Shown here: positions 33,968 through 44,832 of the stretch, piece after piece
Numbering within the stretch: position 1 is the stretch's first letter
Layout: every line of letters starts with the position of its first letter
Assembly (NCBI GenBank): GCA_003116995.1
Contig: BDSL01000022.1
Coordinates: 434,001-498,000 of the forward strand
Length of the DNA: 64,000 nucleotides
Reading direction: 5' to 3'
Source of the DNA: Yamagishiella unicocca
Taxonomy: Eukaryota; Chlorophyta; Chlorophyceae; Chlamydomonadales; Volvocaceae
Translations under genes and position numbers: made by a program
Notes under the pieces: generated by a model
Told to the model about the DNA's origin: nothing
What the model saw: the letters and a program-made list of their open reading frames with translations, nothing else
Database searches by the model: none

Positions 33968-36689
33968 TTTCCCCACGTGGTTAAACCAAGCGTAAGGATT
34001 TGTGTCTGGCAGAATGAATGCAGCTTAAAACGCAACGCCTCAGAGTTATGACCTTGCTCAAGTGCTCATTGTTGTCCACATTTCGTACGACCGTACGGGT
34101 CGGCTCTGTGCATGGTGCAAGCCTCCTACTTCAATCCTTCTTAATCAGAGATACTCAGGCAGCGCTGTTCCGAAGAGGGACGCGAACGCCAGTGCAGGGA
34201 GTTGCGGCACCCTCAGGACACGGCCTGAAGGCGCAGAAGGCGCCTGTTCCCTCACGGTAACGCACGGTACGGTGTGCAGCTGGACCTGACGTCACTACTG
34301 CGTTGTGATCGCACTGCCACTACAGCGGTCCTCAAGTGATGCCGCACAAACCAGGCACAGAGGCCCTCCAAGACACCAAAACGGCGAGGCCGACCCAGCA
34401 GGACCCAGCGGGCTCTTAAACGGGATTGCAAATTGGCCAACCGCAGGTGGCGCATGGGTTGATAGGCATACACAGCGGTTTCGGTCCATTCGCGTGAACC
34501 GTCCAACATGGCATGTAACACACCAGATCCGCACAGGTCAGCACCCGGAGGATGCCGGCACCCGTCCGCCGATACCGGTAACGATCGTCAGGGTGCTTGC
34601 AGAACCTACGGTGACAGCAGGTAGCGCCTGGAGAGCAGCCACTCCAGGGAGGCCCCAGCAGTACCAGCGGGGACTTCCGCCCCCGCACCACAAAAAGCAA
34701 CAAAATAAATTATGCGGACGGCTGGCGACGAGAGTCTCGCCAAAGGAGGGCAATTCTTTGGGTATCCGCATCATGGCATTAGGGCCTTAACCCCGCCGGT
34801 ACCACAGCTACTACCAGCACCGCCACGACCAGCACCGCCACCACCATCAAACCAGCCGCGCAACGGGAGTAAGATTGGGCGCAAACAAAACACTCAGGTC
34901 TGAGCAGCAACCGCATCCCAGGCCGAGATCTTCCCCCTTCCCCCAGGCATTCGCAACGAGCTTGCTAATATAACTCCTAAATCCTAGGTTCGAAGGTCGC
35001 TCAGACGTGACATGGCTATACCGGTATATAATTCAAAAAAATGGTCCATAACGTCTTCCCGGGGCGACGAGATGCACATCTTTCCGTATGTGCCTGCTAC
35101 CTGTGGCTCGTCCAAGCACGCTTGCGCGGACCGCCGCGGCCACCCGCTGCCGCAGCGCCACGACCACACCACCTCTCGAACTGCTACTGCCTAGGCTCTT
35201 GCTCGCTCAGCCTGCCCCCCTCAGCACCGCTACAGATCACCGCGCGGCTGCCCCTCAACAATGGCGCAGCAAGCCATTACCATTTCTCATCACCCACAAC
35301 GAGAGCAACCAGGCGCCAAGCCACCGCCGCGTCGACCGTGCGTCGCTCGGAAGCGCACGGCAGTCGTGAGCAACGAAACGCCAGCCAGTCTCGCACGCGA
35401 ACTACAGCGCAAGGCCACCATGATCACCACCTACCTACCGGTATCTACACCCGCAACCAATCATCTAAGGATGCCTACCTACCTACCGGTATCTGCAGGG
35501 GCGCTCCAAAAGAGCGCCTGCCTGCTCTGCACGCGCACAGCAGCAGCCGCAGCAGCCACGGCGCGCGCGGGCGCCTTTCGGCAGCCCGACGCGGGCCGGT
35601 CACGATTAGGATGTCTTGCAGTCACGACGGCGGCATTGCTAGCCAAAGCGCCCCACTTGGCTCCGTCCGATAGCTGCGCAGTAAGTCAGGAACGAGTCAT
35701 AAATACCGGAGTACACAGCTCCCGGGCTCCATGGGCCACGAAACGCAAAGGCCGCCCGCAACCACCAACTGAAGTATCAACCCCGAGGCAGCCCGGCGCG
35801 GCTGCATGACCCAACACTCCCCACCTCACCGCGGCATCCTTCCCAGGGATGGCAAGCAACATGATCAGCCCAGGGCTGAGGACCAACAGGTCTGCCCAGG
35901 GCTGATACATGATCAGCCCGGGCCTGATAACCAATGGGGCTGACGAGGCGGCGGCGGCAACCCGCGGATCAGGACACCGCGTGGTGTTGTGCTGGCGTGA
36001 TGCAACACGATCGGGGGAGGGCGACGACGCACACGGACCGTCCTGCACCCGAACGGGGCCGAATCCGCCCTAGGCCCCATCTGGCGCGATGCACCGCCAT
36101 TGCTAGACCGCATGCGCATCGGGGACTAGCGGAGATTCACATCTTGAGACCTCTGTCAATGTACAGCAATTGTGTCGAGGCACGGGCCCCAACGAGGTCA
36201 AAGACTTGGGCCGTTATAGGTGGAATAAGGTCCTTAATGCAGGATTGCAGCAGGCTCGTGCTGCGCTACGACAATCAAACCCATGTCAACGGAAAGTCCG
36301 CACTAGTATGCAGTTATGCCCCATTTCACTCCGTAGCCCTTTCGGGTCCGCACCCGCTTCAAGCCAGCCGCTATAGCTCGGAGGCCTCCCAATGCAATGC
36401 TCGCAGCACGATTGCCGGTAGGTGCGCAGTTGTCGATTATCGTTGCGTCCGAAATGCCAGATCCGCGAATCCAGGGAGCCGCGAGATGGCTCCAGGGTAA
36501 CTACATTGTAACTGACGTCGTTGTCGCTGTCGTGCAAGGCGGAACGAACGGTCAACGGCCCCTTGGCTGGCTGCTGCGGCGGGCGCTATGCCTCGGCGGC
36601 TGCAGTAGGGGAGGTCGCACGGCCGTCCGCGGTCGTAAAGGATCTCAAGTCCAGCGCCGCCGGCGGACCCATGCCCCCGCCGACGATCC
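33968..36689. other. Long intergenic region, no gene recognised
   Basis: Includes the SUGP1 promoter. Many frames are open but none is recognisable. Small repeats occur: CTACCTACCGGTATCT at 35431-35446 and 35479-35494, and ATGATCAGCCC at 35861 and 35909 with GGGCTGA-type palindromic arms between. These may be remnants of mobile DNA, but no boundaries were found. Confidence 0.45.
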
Positions 36690-38692
36690 TTAGATCTTCC
36701 ACCCCTCCGCCATGAGGATGGGCCTCTCCATGGCAGCTGCGTGACACGGCAAGAGGCAACAGCGCATAGGGGGCAACGACGGTCATAGGCGGCTGCCGTG
36801 AACGCGACTGGGCGCGGCACCGCCGGGCCGCAAAACCCTAGAACGGCAACCCCCAACGGCCATCCCCCAAAACACATGCGGCCATCGGGACATTGCCTCG
36901 ACGCGACACGCGTCGTGCTGGGCGTCGGCAAGCCCCTGGGACCGCCCCAGAGGCAAGGAGCGCGCCCTCTTGGCGGCAGGAAGCGGGGAAGGAACGCTGT
37001 CCCTCCTCCTCCCCGCGATCTAAATAACCCCACCTACCACCCCTCCGCGCAGTCCCCGTCTTCTTCTTCCCTCCCCCGCAGCCCGGGGCCAGCTTGTCGG
37101 TCATTCAGTCGGTCAGTCAGCCGGTCAGGCAGGCGGTCAGGCAGGCGCGCTCACCGTTCTCGACCGCCTTCTCGCGCCAGGTGGCGTCCTCCATGTACGA
37201 CAGCTTGTCCTGCATGTGCACAAGCTGCGTGGCCGTCTTGAACATGGGGCACTCCGGGTCCTCCATGGCCTTCTGGGTGAAGCTCTTGCCGCTCCGCAGC
37301 GCTCGATCGCCTCCCTGGGGGCGAAGGGGGCGGGTTGGTGAGGGTTTGTGAGGTTGCGAATGCCGCGATGTCGCCAGCTCAGCAGGTAGCGACCGCTTGC
37401 CGGCGTCGGGAAGCGTCGTCGTCGGCAGGACACGGCAGCCCTGTCACACAGCCCTGTTTCCGCCTGCCCTCCACCTGCCATTGCCGTAACCCACGGTACG
37501 GCTTCGCCTAGGCAGGTGGCGATGTCGTCCCCGTCGCTCCTCGTGACTAAGACGCCCACCACCATCCTGGCGGGAACCCTCTGTGGTCGCCGCTTCACAA
37601 CTGCAGCTTTGAACCCAAGGACCCAGCAGCGCCCCTAGACGAACAACAGCAACAGCACCAACAGCACCAACAACAGCAAGAGCAGCAACAGCAACAGCAG
37701 CAGCGGCGGCGGCGGCGGCGGCGCCTCACCTCCCCGGGAAATCGCGGAAGCTGCTTGGGAAGCGGCGGAACCGCGCCACCGGCGTCAGCGCCGCCTGCGC
37801 CTGCGGCCCCGTGTATCACCACCGTCGCGTCAGCCAGCAGCAGCGAGCTGCGCAGTCGGTTGAACCGCTCCTGCTCGCGTTGGTGTTTGGACGCAAGCTC
37901 CGCCGCACTGGGGCCGGAGAGGCCGACAGACGACGCTGTGTCGTCCTGCCGCAGCGTATCGTCCAACGAAGGGTTGGCGGCGGCGGCGGCGGCGCGCGAC
38001 ACCGCCTCGTGGTCTATGGAGCTACCCTTGCCGAACAGCCGCCGGATGTTCCGCATGAGCCCCGCGCCGCCGCTCTTGCCGCCGTTGGCGCCCATAGGGG
38101 GGCCCATGCCGGTGGTGGAGCTGGTGCAGGAAGGCAAGCCGGCGCTGGCGGCGGAGTCGTCGGTGCCGGCGCCGCTGGCGCGGCCGGGCCTGCTGGCGAC
38201 GTGGCGCATCGCCCTGGCGTTGGGCTCCGTCCGGGAAGGCGCGAAGCTGACGACGACTGGGCTGCCGTCCGCCGCCGCTTTGGCGCAGTTGCGAGAGATG
38301 GAGGGCAGCGCTACGGGGGCCCGGCCGTTCTGGCTGCCGCTTTGGCTGCTGGACGTCGCGGGGGATGTGCCCCAGAGGGCGCCGGAGCGAGAGGACGTGC
38401 CGATCAACGGCAACCGCCCCTGAGCCGCGTCGGCGCCAGCAGCGGTGATCCGCGTGTATGGCGCGTCGGGCGCAGAGGCGATGCCGTTCCGCCGAAAGCC
38501 GCCGTTTGCGCCGCCGGCGCCGGGCCCGGGCCCGGGCCCGGGGCCGCGTAGCATCTTGCTCGAGGGGCCGGCGCCTATGAGGCTCTTGCGAGACGAGCTG
38601 TAGCCCGGGGCGTGCAGCGCACCGCCGCTCGCGGTTACGGCGTCGCGCCAAGGGCCGGGGGTGGTGAAGACCTCCGGCTCGCCGGCGCCCAT
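36690..38692 (-). CDS. Uncharacterised protein with a conserved-looking C-terminus
   Basis: I do not recognise the family. Proposed exons in coding order: 38692-37730, 37314-37155 and 36736-36690; 389 residues, GT-AG and phase-consistent. Residues 1-200 are Gly/Ser/Pro-rich. RNIRRLFGKGSSIDHEAV (about 220-237) starts a more ordinary region, with a charged helical stretch (ELASKHQREQERFNRLRSSL) near 275-295. The second exon has non-repetitive, normal-looking sequence: SGKSFTQKAMEDPECPMFKT, ATQLVHMQDKLSYMEDATWR. It presumably carries the conserved function. The last exon (AAMERPILMAEGWKI then TAA) is chosen by phase and acceptor alone. An upstream coding exon before 38692 is possible, as AG precedes the ATG. 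Intron 1 begins with a CAG/CGG-type repeat tract (37640-37725). Confidence 0.55.
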
Positions 38693-39531
38693 CTCGACAT
38701 GGTCATGGCTGTAACAGGGGGTGTTGGCCGGGGATCAAGACCCCCGATAGCATTACGTATTTTTGCCCCCTCCCCTCGGGCATTCCTCTCGCCGGCCCAC
38801 TGCCGGCCCGATAGCCCAAATAAGTACACGCTGGAGGTTATGGCTGCAAGGCAGGCTACTTCGCGACCGAGCTTACCTGCCGAGCTCGGTTAGTCCCCCG
38901 TAGAAACCTGCACCGCCAATTGACTTTCGAGACACCGGTGCTCTGAGGATGGTTGTCACCGCCGTCGAGAGCTTGACGCGTTCCGAATGAGACGTTGCCA
39001 TCGTGGGCGTCAACGGCTGGCAGATCACACGCTGCGGGGTGACCATCAGTGGAAGCGTTCGGATAATTAAGGTGATAACGAAGCCTCTGCAGTGGCGGAC
39101 AGGTAGTCAAGGCTTCTAAGTTGCGATGCACCTCAGGACGCGTGCATCATTCCCTGACAAGCTCATGCGTACGCGTGTAATCCAAGTGATATATGGCTTG
39201 TTTATGTACTTGGTTCTGTTTATAGCCTAGCGGCGAGTCGGCGCTGCCTGCCGAGACGCAAACCAACTCACGTCCTAAACCGATGAGCCGACCACCCCCT
39301 TTCCAGCATTTTCAAGCTGCCCAAGTCATAGCGTCGGCGTTAGGCTTCCCAGGTTGAAAGCGTCGTCGAGGCCGTGAACGACCTCTGGCTGGCCCTGATT
39401 TTAATATCTTGTAGGATAGGGGTGCGCGCTCGTATAGTTTTAGTGTTAGGCGTGATTTAGCAAAAGTTAGGGTTCTGCCTGGTCTTCGATGCAGGACTGA
39501 TTATATCTTCGTCGTATGCCGGCAACGGCAA
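38693..39531. other. Intergenic region upstream of the LINE remnant
   Basis: No gene is supported. Composition falls towards AT near 39180-39530. A short open frame on the minus strand (39131-38856) begins with a leucine-rich-repeat-like stretch (LEALTTCPPLQRLRY) but has no other support. Confidence 0.45.
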
Positions 39532-40339
39532 TAAAAAAAGTGCCTCAGAATCGGGCACCTGTATGTGCTGCGTGAGGAGATCCGTATAGCTCTCAGATCA
39601 AATTTAAGTTATGAAGGATGGGGATCACAAGTTCTTAAAGGGCTGACGAGTTTGGGGTACGATTTTGGGATCCCGCCTGAGCTAGGGTTAGAAGAGCAGG
39701 TCGATATTATCAGTAAGAGGGAGTTGAATATTGGTAGTATTCTGCACACGCTAGAGCAACGTTTTGATGACGACTGGGCTAATTTTCGTTTGCGCACACC
39801 ACCTAGGGAGTTTGTGTCGGACGGAAGCAAACCAGGTGTGAAGATGTGTCGATACACACACTGGATGGGCACACCTACGCATATGCAGGGGTACATTCCC
39901 GCTAAGGTGTACGCCAGTTTACTGCGCTTTAGGTTATGCATTTGGGGTCTAGAGGTCAGCCGCCCACATGGGCGAGCTCGTGAAGCCTGGCAAGTGGCGA
40001 CCGGCAAGCAATAGAGGATGAAAGGCACGTACTGCTGGAATGCCCTGCTTACAGTGGTCTCCGCGATGAACTGTGGGGAATGGGCATAACGCCCAATGCC
40101 ACGGTGCTCCAGGTCATGAGTGTCGAGGACCAACGGGGTCTAGCGAGCGTGTTGCACCGTATTAGGAATCATCGTACAGCGATTACGGGTACCAGGACAT
40201 AATTGCTACGTTATTTGGGCATGGCTACGTAAACGTTTTCAACTCTTCTTTATGAATTACTTTGATTAGCGGTCCATGAGCCTCCTGGCTCGTCTGGGCC
40301 TTACGAGCTCCAAGAGCTTGTAATCAATCAATCAATCAA
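39532..40339 (+). mobile_element. Decayed 3' end of a LINE-type (non-LTR) retrotransposon
   Basis: The open frame from about 39532 to 40014 has a retrotransposon-like arrangement: a polymerase-tail region with CRYTHWMGTPTHMQGY and KVYASLLRFRLCIWGLEV. The characteristic EDERHVLLECPAYSGLRDEL of LINE C-terminal zinc-binding regions follows in another frame (from about 40010 to 40201). The frame break near 40010 coincides with loss of the expected Cys-rich segment, so this is a broken copy. The unit ends in a short ATCA tandem tail at 40322-40339, as expected for LINE 3' ends. The piece is 5'-truncated and its 5' boundary is not resolved. Its GC content is visibly lower than that of the flanking genes. 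Confidence 0.7.
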
Positions 40340-41228
40340 GCCACCTGTACCAACTCAAATTTCACCGCAACGCAACTGGTATACCGTGTGTCTTTGCCTC
40401 CTGTAAATGCGTGCGCGGACCTGCGGCCTGAACGTGGTTGAGGTGAAGGTAGGAAGGAGGTACGTGGTTTAGAACAGGTGGTCGTGGTCAAGGTACTGCC
40501 AACAAAGAGCTGGAAAGAGATGATTATTTAAATCATTCGTTAATACATTTCCGGGTTTCCCCATTTTTATGAGCCTTCGCATAAAGCGAAACACCGCCTG
40601 CTGCTGACCCACCAGTTAGTCAGTGATATGGTCAAGGATATGCAATCATCTGCATGACGGAATGATTGGGCGTGCTAGCGCCGCGGCCCCAAACCCTCAT
40701 CTTGAACAGGACCGAAGCCAGCAAATGAGCAGCGGTACCATTGTTAGGAGCTTTTTATCTCCATCAATGCCCTACACTGCAAGCACTTAGGCTGTAGGCC
40801 AAAGGTTATCGAAGAACCCGCCCCAAGCGCCTCCTATCTGCCATGCCCTCCCGTCTTCATTGCGTTGCTGCGTTTATTCCATGCCCCAAGCCATCTGAAC
40901 ACGCATTGCCCTCATGACAGCTCTCCCTCTCTCCCCAAGCTGTTGCCGCTGCTGCTAGGTGAAGCTCTCTGCGCCACACGCTCCAGCATCCTCCCCCCGC
41001 CCCACTCGCCACACACTCTGCCTCATATAACCAACATGTGCTCTTACAACATCCCACACTCTCCCCCCAGTGCAGACCCACGGGTTTCCTCCCAATATCC
41101 CCCCACCCCCCCCCCACAACTTTCCTAGCCGCCTTCCTAGTCCACGGGCTTTCTCCGCACACATGGCTTTTGCGCCTTGATGAATGGAATAACACATATC
41201 ACCCGGCTTATCGGTAAAGTAGCGCACA
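40340..41228. other. Intergenic region and 3' UTR of the WHEP-like gene
   Basis: No gene is recognised. A CCCACGGG-type partial copy of the dispersed element lies at 41075-41094. Confidence 0.5.
41044..41048 (-). terminator. TGTAA polyadenylation signal for the WHEP-like gene
   Basis: TTACA on the plus strand, about 185 bases past the stop codon at 41229. Confidence 0.6.
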
Positions 41229-44200
41229 TCACCGCGCAACCGCCCGCGCGCTCTCCGCCACCCTCTTCGCCGCCTCGCTGGCAAACTGCTTGGTCGCTGC
41301 TCGGTCGCCCTCGAAGAACAGCGGCACGGAGTGGATCTGCCAGATGGGCAGCGAGTAATAGTGCTCCAGGGGGGACCGCCGGGGGGCCGCCAGGACCTCG
41401 GAGGCTGCGGAGGCGGCCACAGGAGACGAAGAGGGCCCTGGCGCGGCCGCGGCCTCACTCGTGTGCGATGTAGATGCCTCCCCGGCGGCAGTGGGTCCCT
41501 CAGCTTCCTCAGCCGCCTGCTGCTGGTGATGCTGCTGCTGCTGGTCCGGTGCATGGCTGAGCGGTTGCGAGGCTGAGGCGGCCGCCTCAGCTCGCTGCAG
41601 GTCGGCCTGTGAAGTGGGTCGGGGTTCGGGCAGGCAGGTCGGCGTCCGGTAGGCAGGTCGGGGCGGGGCGGCAGGGCCAAGGGGCCGGCCGTGTGCGGCT
41701 GCTGGTGGACCCAGTGGCTGTGCTAGGTCGGTTGCCGGATGGCGCAGGGGCCTGTGCAGGGGCCTGGCACCAGCGACACCCACCTCCTCATCCTTAGGTG
41801 CCGCCCCGTCCTGCATCGCGCGGCAGCTCTTCCCCCCCCCCACACAATTTCCCCCTCATTCCCTCCTAACACACCGCCCCACCTCAAACCCGCAACCTCC
41901 TCGTCACCGCGCCACCCGGCTGCCCCGCCCGGCTGCCCCACACCACAGCTCACCTTGAGCGCCAGAAGCACCCGCACCTGCTCCTGCACCGCCGGGTCCT
42001 GGTTGCCCCGGCCCTGTGCCACCTGCGGCGGCAGGCGCCAGCAAGCAACAACAATAAACGCCAACAGATAGCAACACAGGGACGCAGTGGCAGGGCTTAC
42101 GAGGCGGCGGGGCCGGGCTGCGACCTGAGGGACCTCATTACGCGCGCACATGCAGAGCCCTCTTGCGCTTGCGGTACCGTGACGGTTGTTGGTTGGTACG
42201 ACGCAGGTACACGCCACTTGCCAGCAGCCAGCGCTCCACGTCCTCCCCCTCCAGACGTGCAGGGAAGGGCTGGCCCGCAGCGCACCACACGTCACATCTT
42301 ACACATGGCATCCCATGTTCCCATTCGCGGCACCCACCTTGAGCTGACGCACCGCCACGGCCTGCGCCTCCACCGCCCGCCGCAGCGCCTCCACCTGCTC
42401 CGAAACCTGACCCGCCTCACCACCGCCGCCACCGCCGCCTCCGCCGCCACCGCCGCCGCCTCCTGCCGCCGCAACACTCGCGCCTGCCGCCCCTTCGCTG
42501 CCCTGCCCGCTGCCACTGCCGCTGACGGAGCCGGCCCCAGCAGCTGCACCTACTCCCAGTCCAGCGGATGCTGCAGACCCAGGCTGCTCGTCATCATCGT
42601 CGCTGTCGCCACCGTCTCCGCCGCCGCCGTCTCCTGGCGGCAGTATGTTGAACGGCAGAGCGTCCGCGGGCCGCTCGTCGTACCCTACCCGCCGTACGCC
42701 CACCTCCACCGCCAGCTCCGCCAGCAGCGCCTCAACCTGTGAGTCACAGGGCCGGGGCAGGCCCGGACTGATTGCGGATCACGGCCGCTTCGTCGCCGCC
42801 CGCTCTCGCGCCTCCTTTACAGCACACCAGGCAACTCCACACCCGACAGTGCACAACCCTGGGAGCCGCCTCCGGTACCCACCCCAGCTCGCCCAATCAA
42901 CGCCGCCTTTCAAATCCTGCGCCTCACGTTTTGCAGCCCACCCCATGCTCCATCTAGGCTGGGCGAGGAAGCCGCGGTGGCCCCCCATGGCGTGTAACCG
43001 GGTCGTCTCGCCCCCGCTTGGAGGAACGAGGACACAACGGCTCTACCCCCTCACCCCTCCCGGGCGCGCCTGTCACTTTCCCCTACTTCGTTTCCACCGG
43101 TTTCATCGCCCCCCCCCGATATAATCGACAGCCAACCAAAGTCCAACAGCACGCGCACGCGACCAGGCGTCCGCAGACTATGTACCAGCTGCACTTCCCA
43201 TCTCGAGTAACCGGTCCTTTTTTGCAACTTCCCGATGTAACCCCCCCCCCCCCCGCGTCCCCTGTGCCCCGCCTCACCCTCCTCGTGTCCTCCAGCCGCA
43301 GCGGCGCCAAGTCCACCACCAAGCGGTCCCGCCCGCTGCCCCCCGCCGGGTCCTGCTCGACAACAACGCACAGCTGGGCGCGGGCGTCGCACCACTGGCG
43401 GGGGCGGGATGAGGGGGGCGCCGGTGGGGCGGAGGTAGGAGAGTTGTGGGGGGGGGCCGGGGTGGCGAGTGGGGGGCAGTCGGGGGAAGGGGACAAAGCT
43501 GCTGGGGAGTCGGGGGAAGGGGGCCCGCTTGGGGCTAGAGCGCTGGATTAGGCCATTGCCGGCACCGGGTGGCTGAGGGCGGGCGCGACGCCTTGATACC
43601 GGCCCAAGCGCCCAACCACCAACCCACCAACTGACTTCAACTGACCTGCCGGAAGATGTTGGGAAGCGGGTTGCCGTGGCGGAACTTGCGGTAGGCGGTG
43701 CCTCGGACCGCCAGGAAACCCTGGGGTCCGTGTGTGTGTGCGCGTGCGTGTGGAGGTGGAGGGGTGGCGACAAGGACCGGTTGCACGACATATGAACCAG
43801 AGGTGTGTGGGAGGCGGCGGGTTGGGGGTTGGGGGAGGGGCGAAGGTGGGGGGGAAGGGAGGGCCGTGGTGTGTCAGCTGTTCTGGCCGCTCCCGACGCG
43901 ACTCAAGCTGCAATCGAGCGGCCTGCTGCCCAGGTTTACACCTGGGCTTCCCGTGTGCACGGCCGCTGTGCTACGAAGGAGCAGCTGCGTGCGTTTTGCA
44001 TAGCCGGGGCGATCAAATGCCAAGGACAGCCTGCCCCGCGTACCTTCTTTTTCGCCATGTCGTACAGGGTGCGCTCCTCGGCGTTAAGGCGGTGGGGTAT
44101 GCGGCGGCTGCCTGTGCCGCGCACCTTGGCGGGTCCGCCGCGGGAGATGCTGTCCACGTCGTCGATGCTGGGACGCCAAGGCTTTGCCATGCACACCACC

Positions 44201-44325
44201 ATAGCACGTTGAAATGCTGATGCAGGGCGCCGGGCCCTTGCTAGGTTCGAGAGGCTGCGATTGGCAGTGGCCCATGACAGGGCAGGACCAGCAGATGCAC
44301 TGCATATGCGATCGAGTGTGGCCAT
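41229..44325 (-). CDS. Conserved protein of unknown function with a WHEP-like hairpin
   Basis: Exons in coding order: 44325-44044, 43720-43646, 43394-43278, 42736-42338, 42022-41954 and 41606-41229; 439 residues, all junctions phase 0. The first 45 residues (MATLDRICSASAGPALSWAT..) are Ser/Ala/Arg-rich, acid-poor and resemble an organelle transit peptide. The core is PSIDDVDSISRG, RGTGSRRIPHRLNAEERTLY, GFLAVRGTAYRKFRHGNPLP, WCDARAQLCVVVEQDP and DRLVVDLAPLRLED; it reads as a compact conserved domain that I cannot name. A Gly-rich run (15 or more Gly) precedes EQVEALRRAVEAQAVAVRQL plus KVAQGRG..DPAVQEQVRVLLALKADLQ (about 268-318). That spacing resembles the WHEP domain of aminoacyl-tRNA synthetases (VRELK...LLALK). 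The tail includes a Gln/His run and PLEHYYSLPIWQIHSVPLFF. A TGTAA signal follows at 41044. Confidence 0.72.
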
Positions 44326-44832
44326 TATTCTCGACAGTGTTAATATTTGCACAGGATTACTATTTGCACAGTGATGTGTGGACTGAATCCCGCAAATGTG
44401 GATCGCGGTCTCTGGATACTGAAGTGCTTGTTAGTACGAACGGTAATCCTAGTCGTTGTAAATGAAGGATTACATATTAATCGCGCCCTTGGGATTCGTA
44501 TATGGGCGCAAGCCGGGCTTGTGACCAACCGGCCAACCGTCGCAAGCCCCTCGACAGCCACAGAACCAGTTAACACCAAATCGCCTCCTCTCTTCTTTCG
44601 TTGATTCCGCTTCGAGGACATCACCTCACACACATAACCGCACACGTATGCCAAGCTGATGTATTCTTCTGCCCCAGCGAGACATATGGTTGTGGAGGGA
44701 CGCCCCAACTGTACCTGCCATACTGTTTCTTCATGCATTTAGCAGCACAGTTCATAACAATATTTTGGCGTTTACCTTACGCGTTATCATCAGAGCGCAC
44801 GACTAGGCGCGTCGCCTGAGTGCGACGTCATC
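44326..44832. promoter_or_regulatory. Divergent promoter, WHEP-like gene (-) and FAD oxidoreductase (+)
   Basis: A 507-base interval between two divergent start codons. It is clearly more AT-rich than the flanking exons. No specific motif is assigned. Confidence 0.5.

Noticed and set aside
38856..39131. Leucine-rich-repeat-like minus-strand frame (LEALTTCPPLQRLRY)
   Set aside because: Only one repeat-like stretch, no second repeat, no splice-consistent neighbours.
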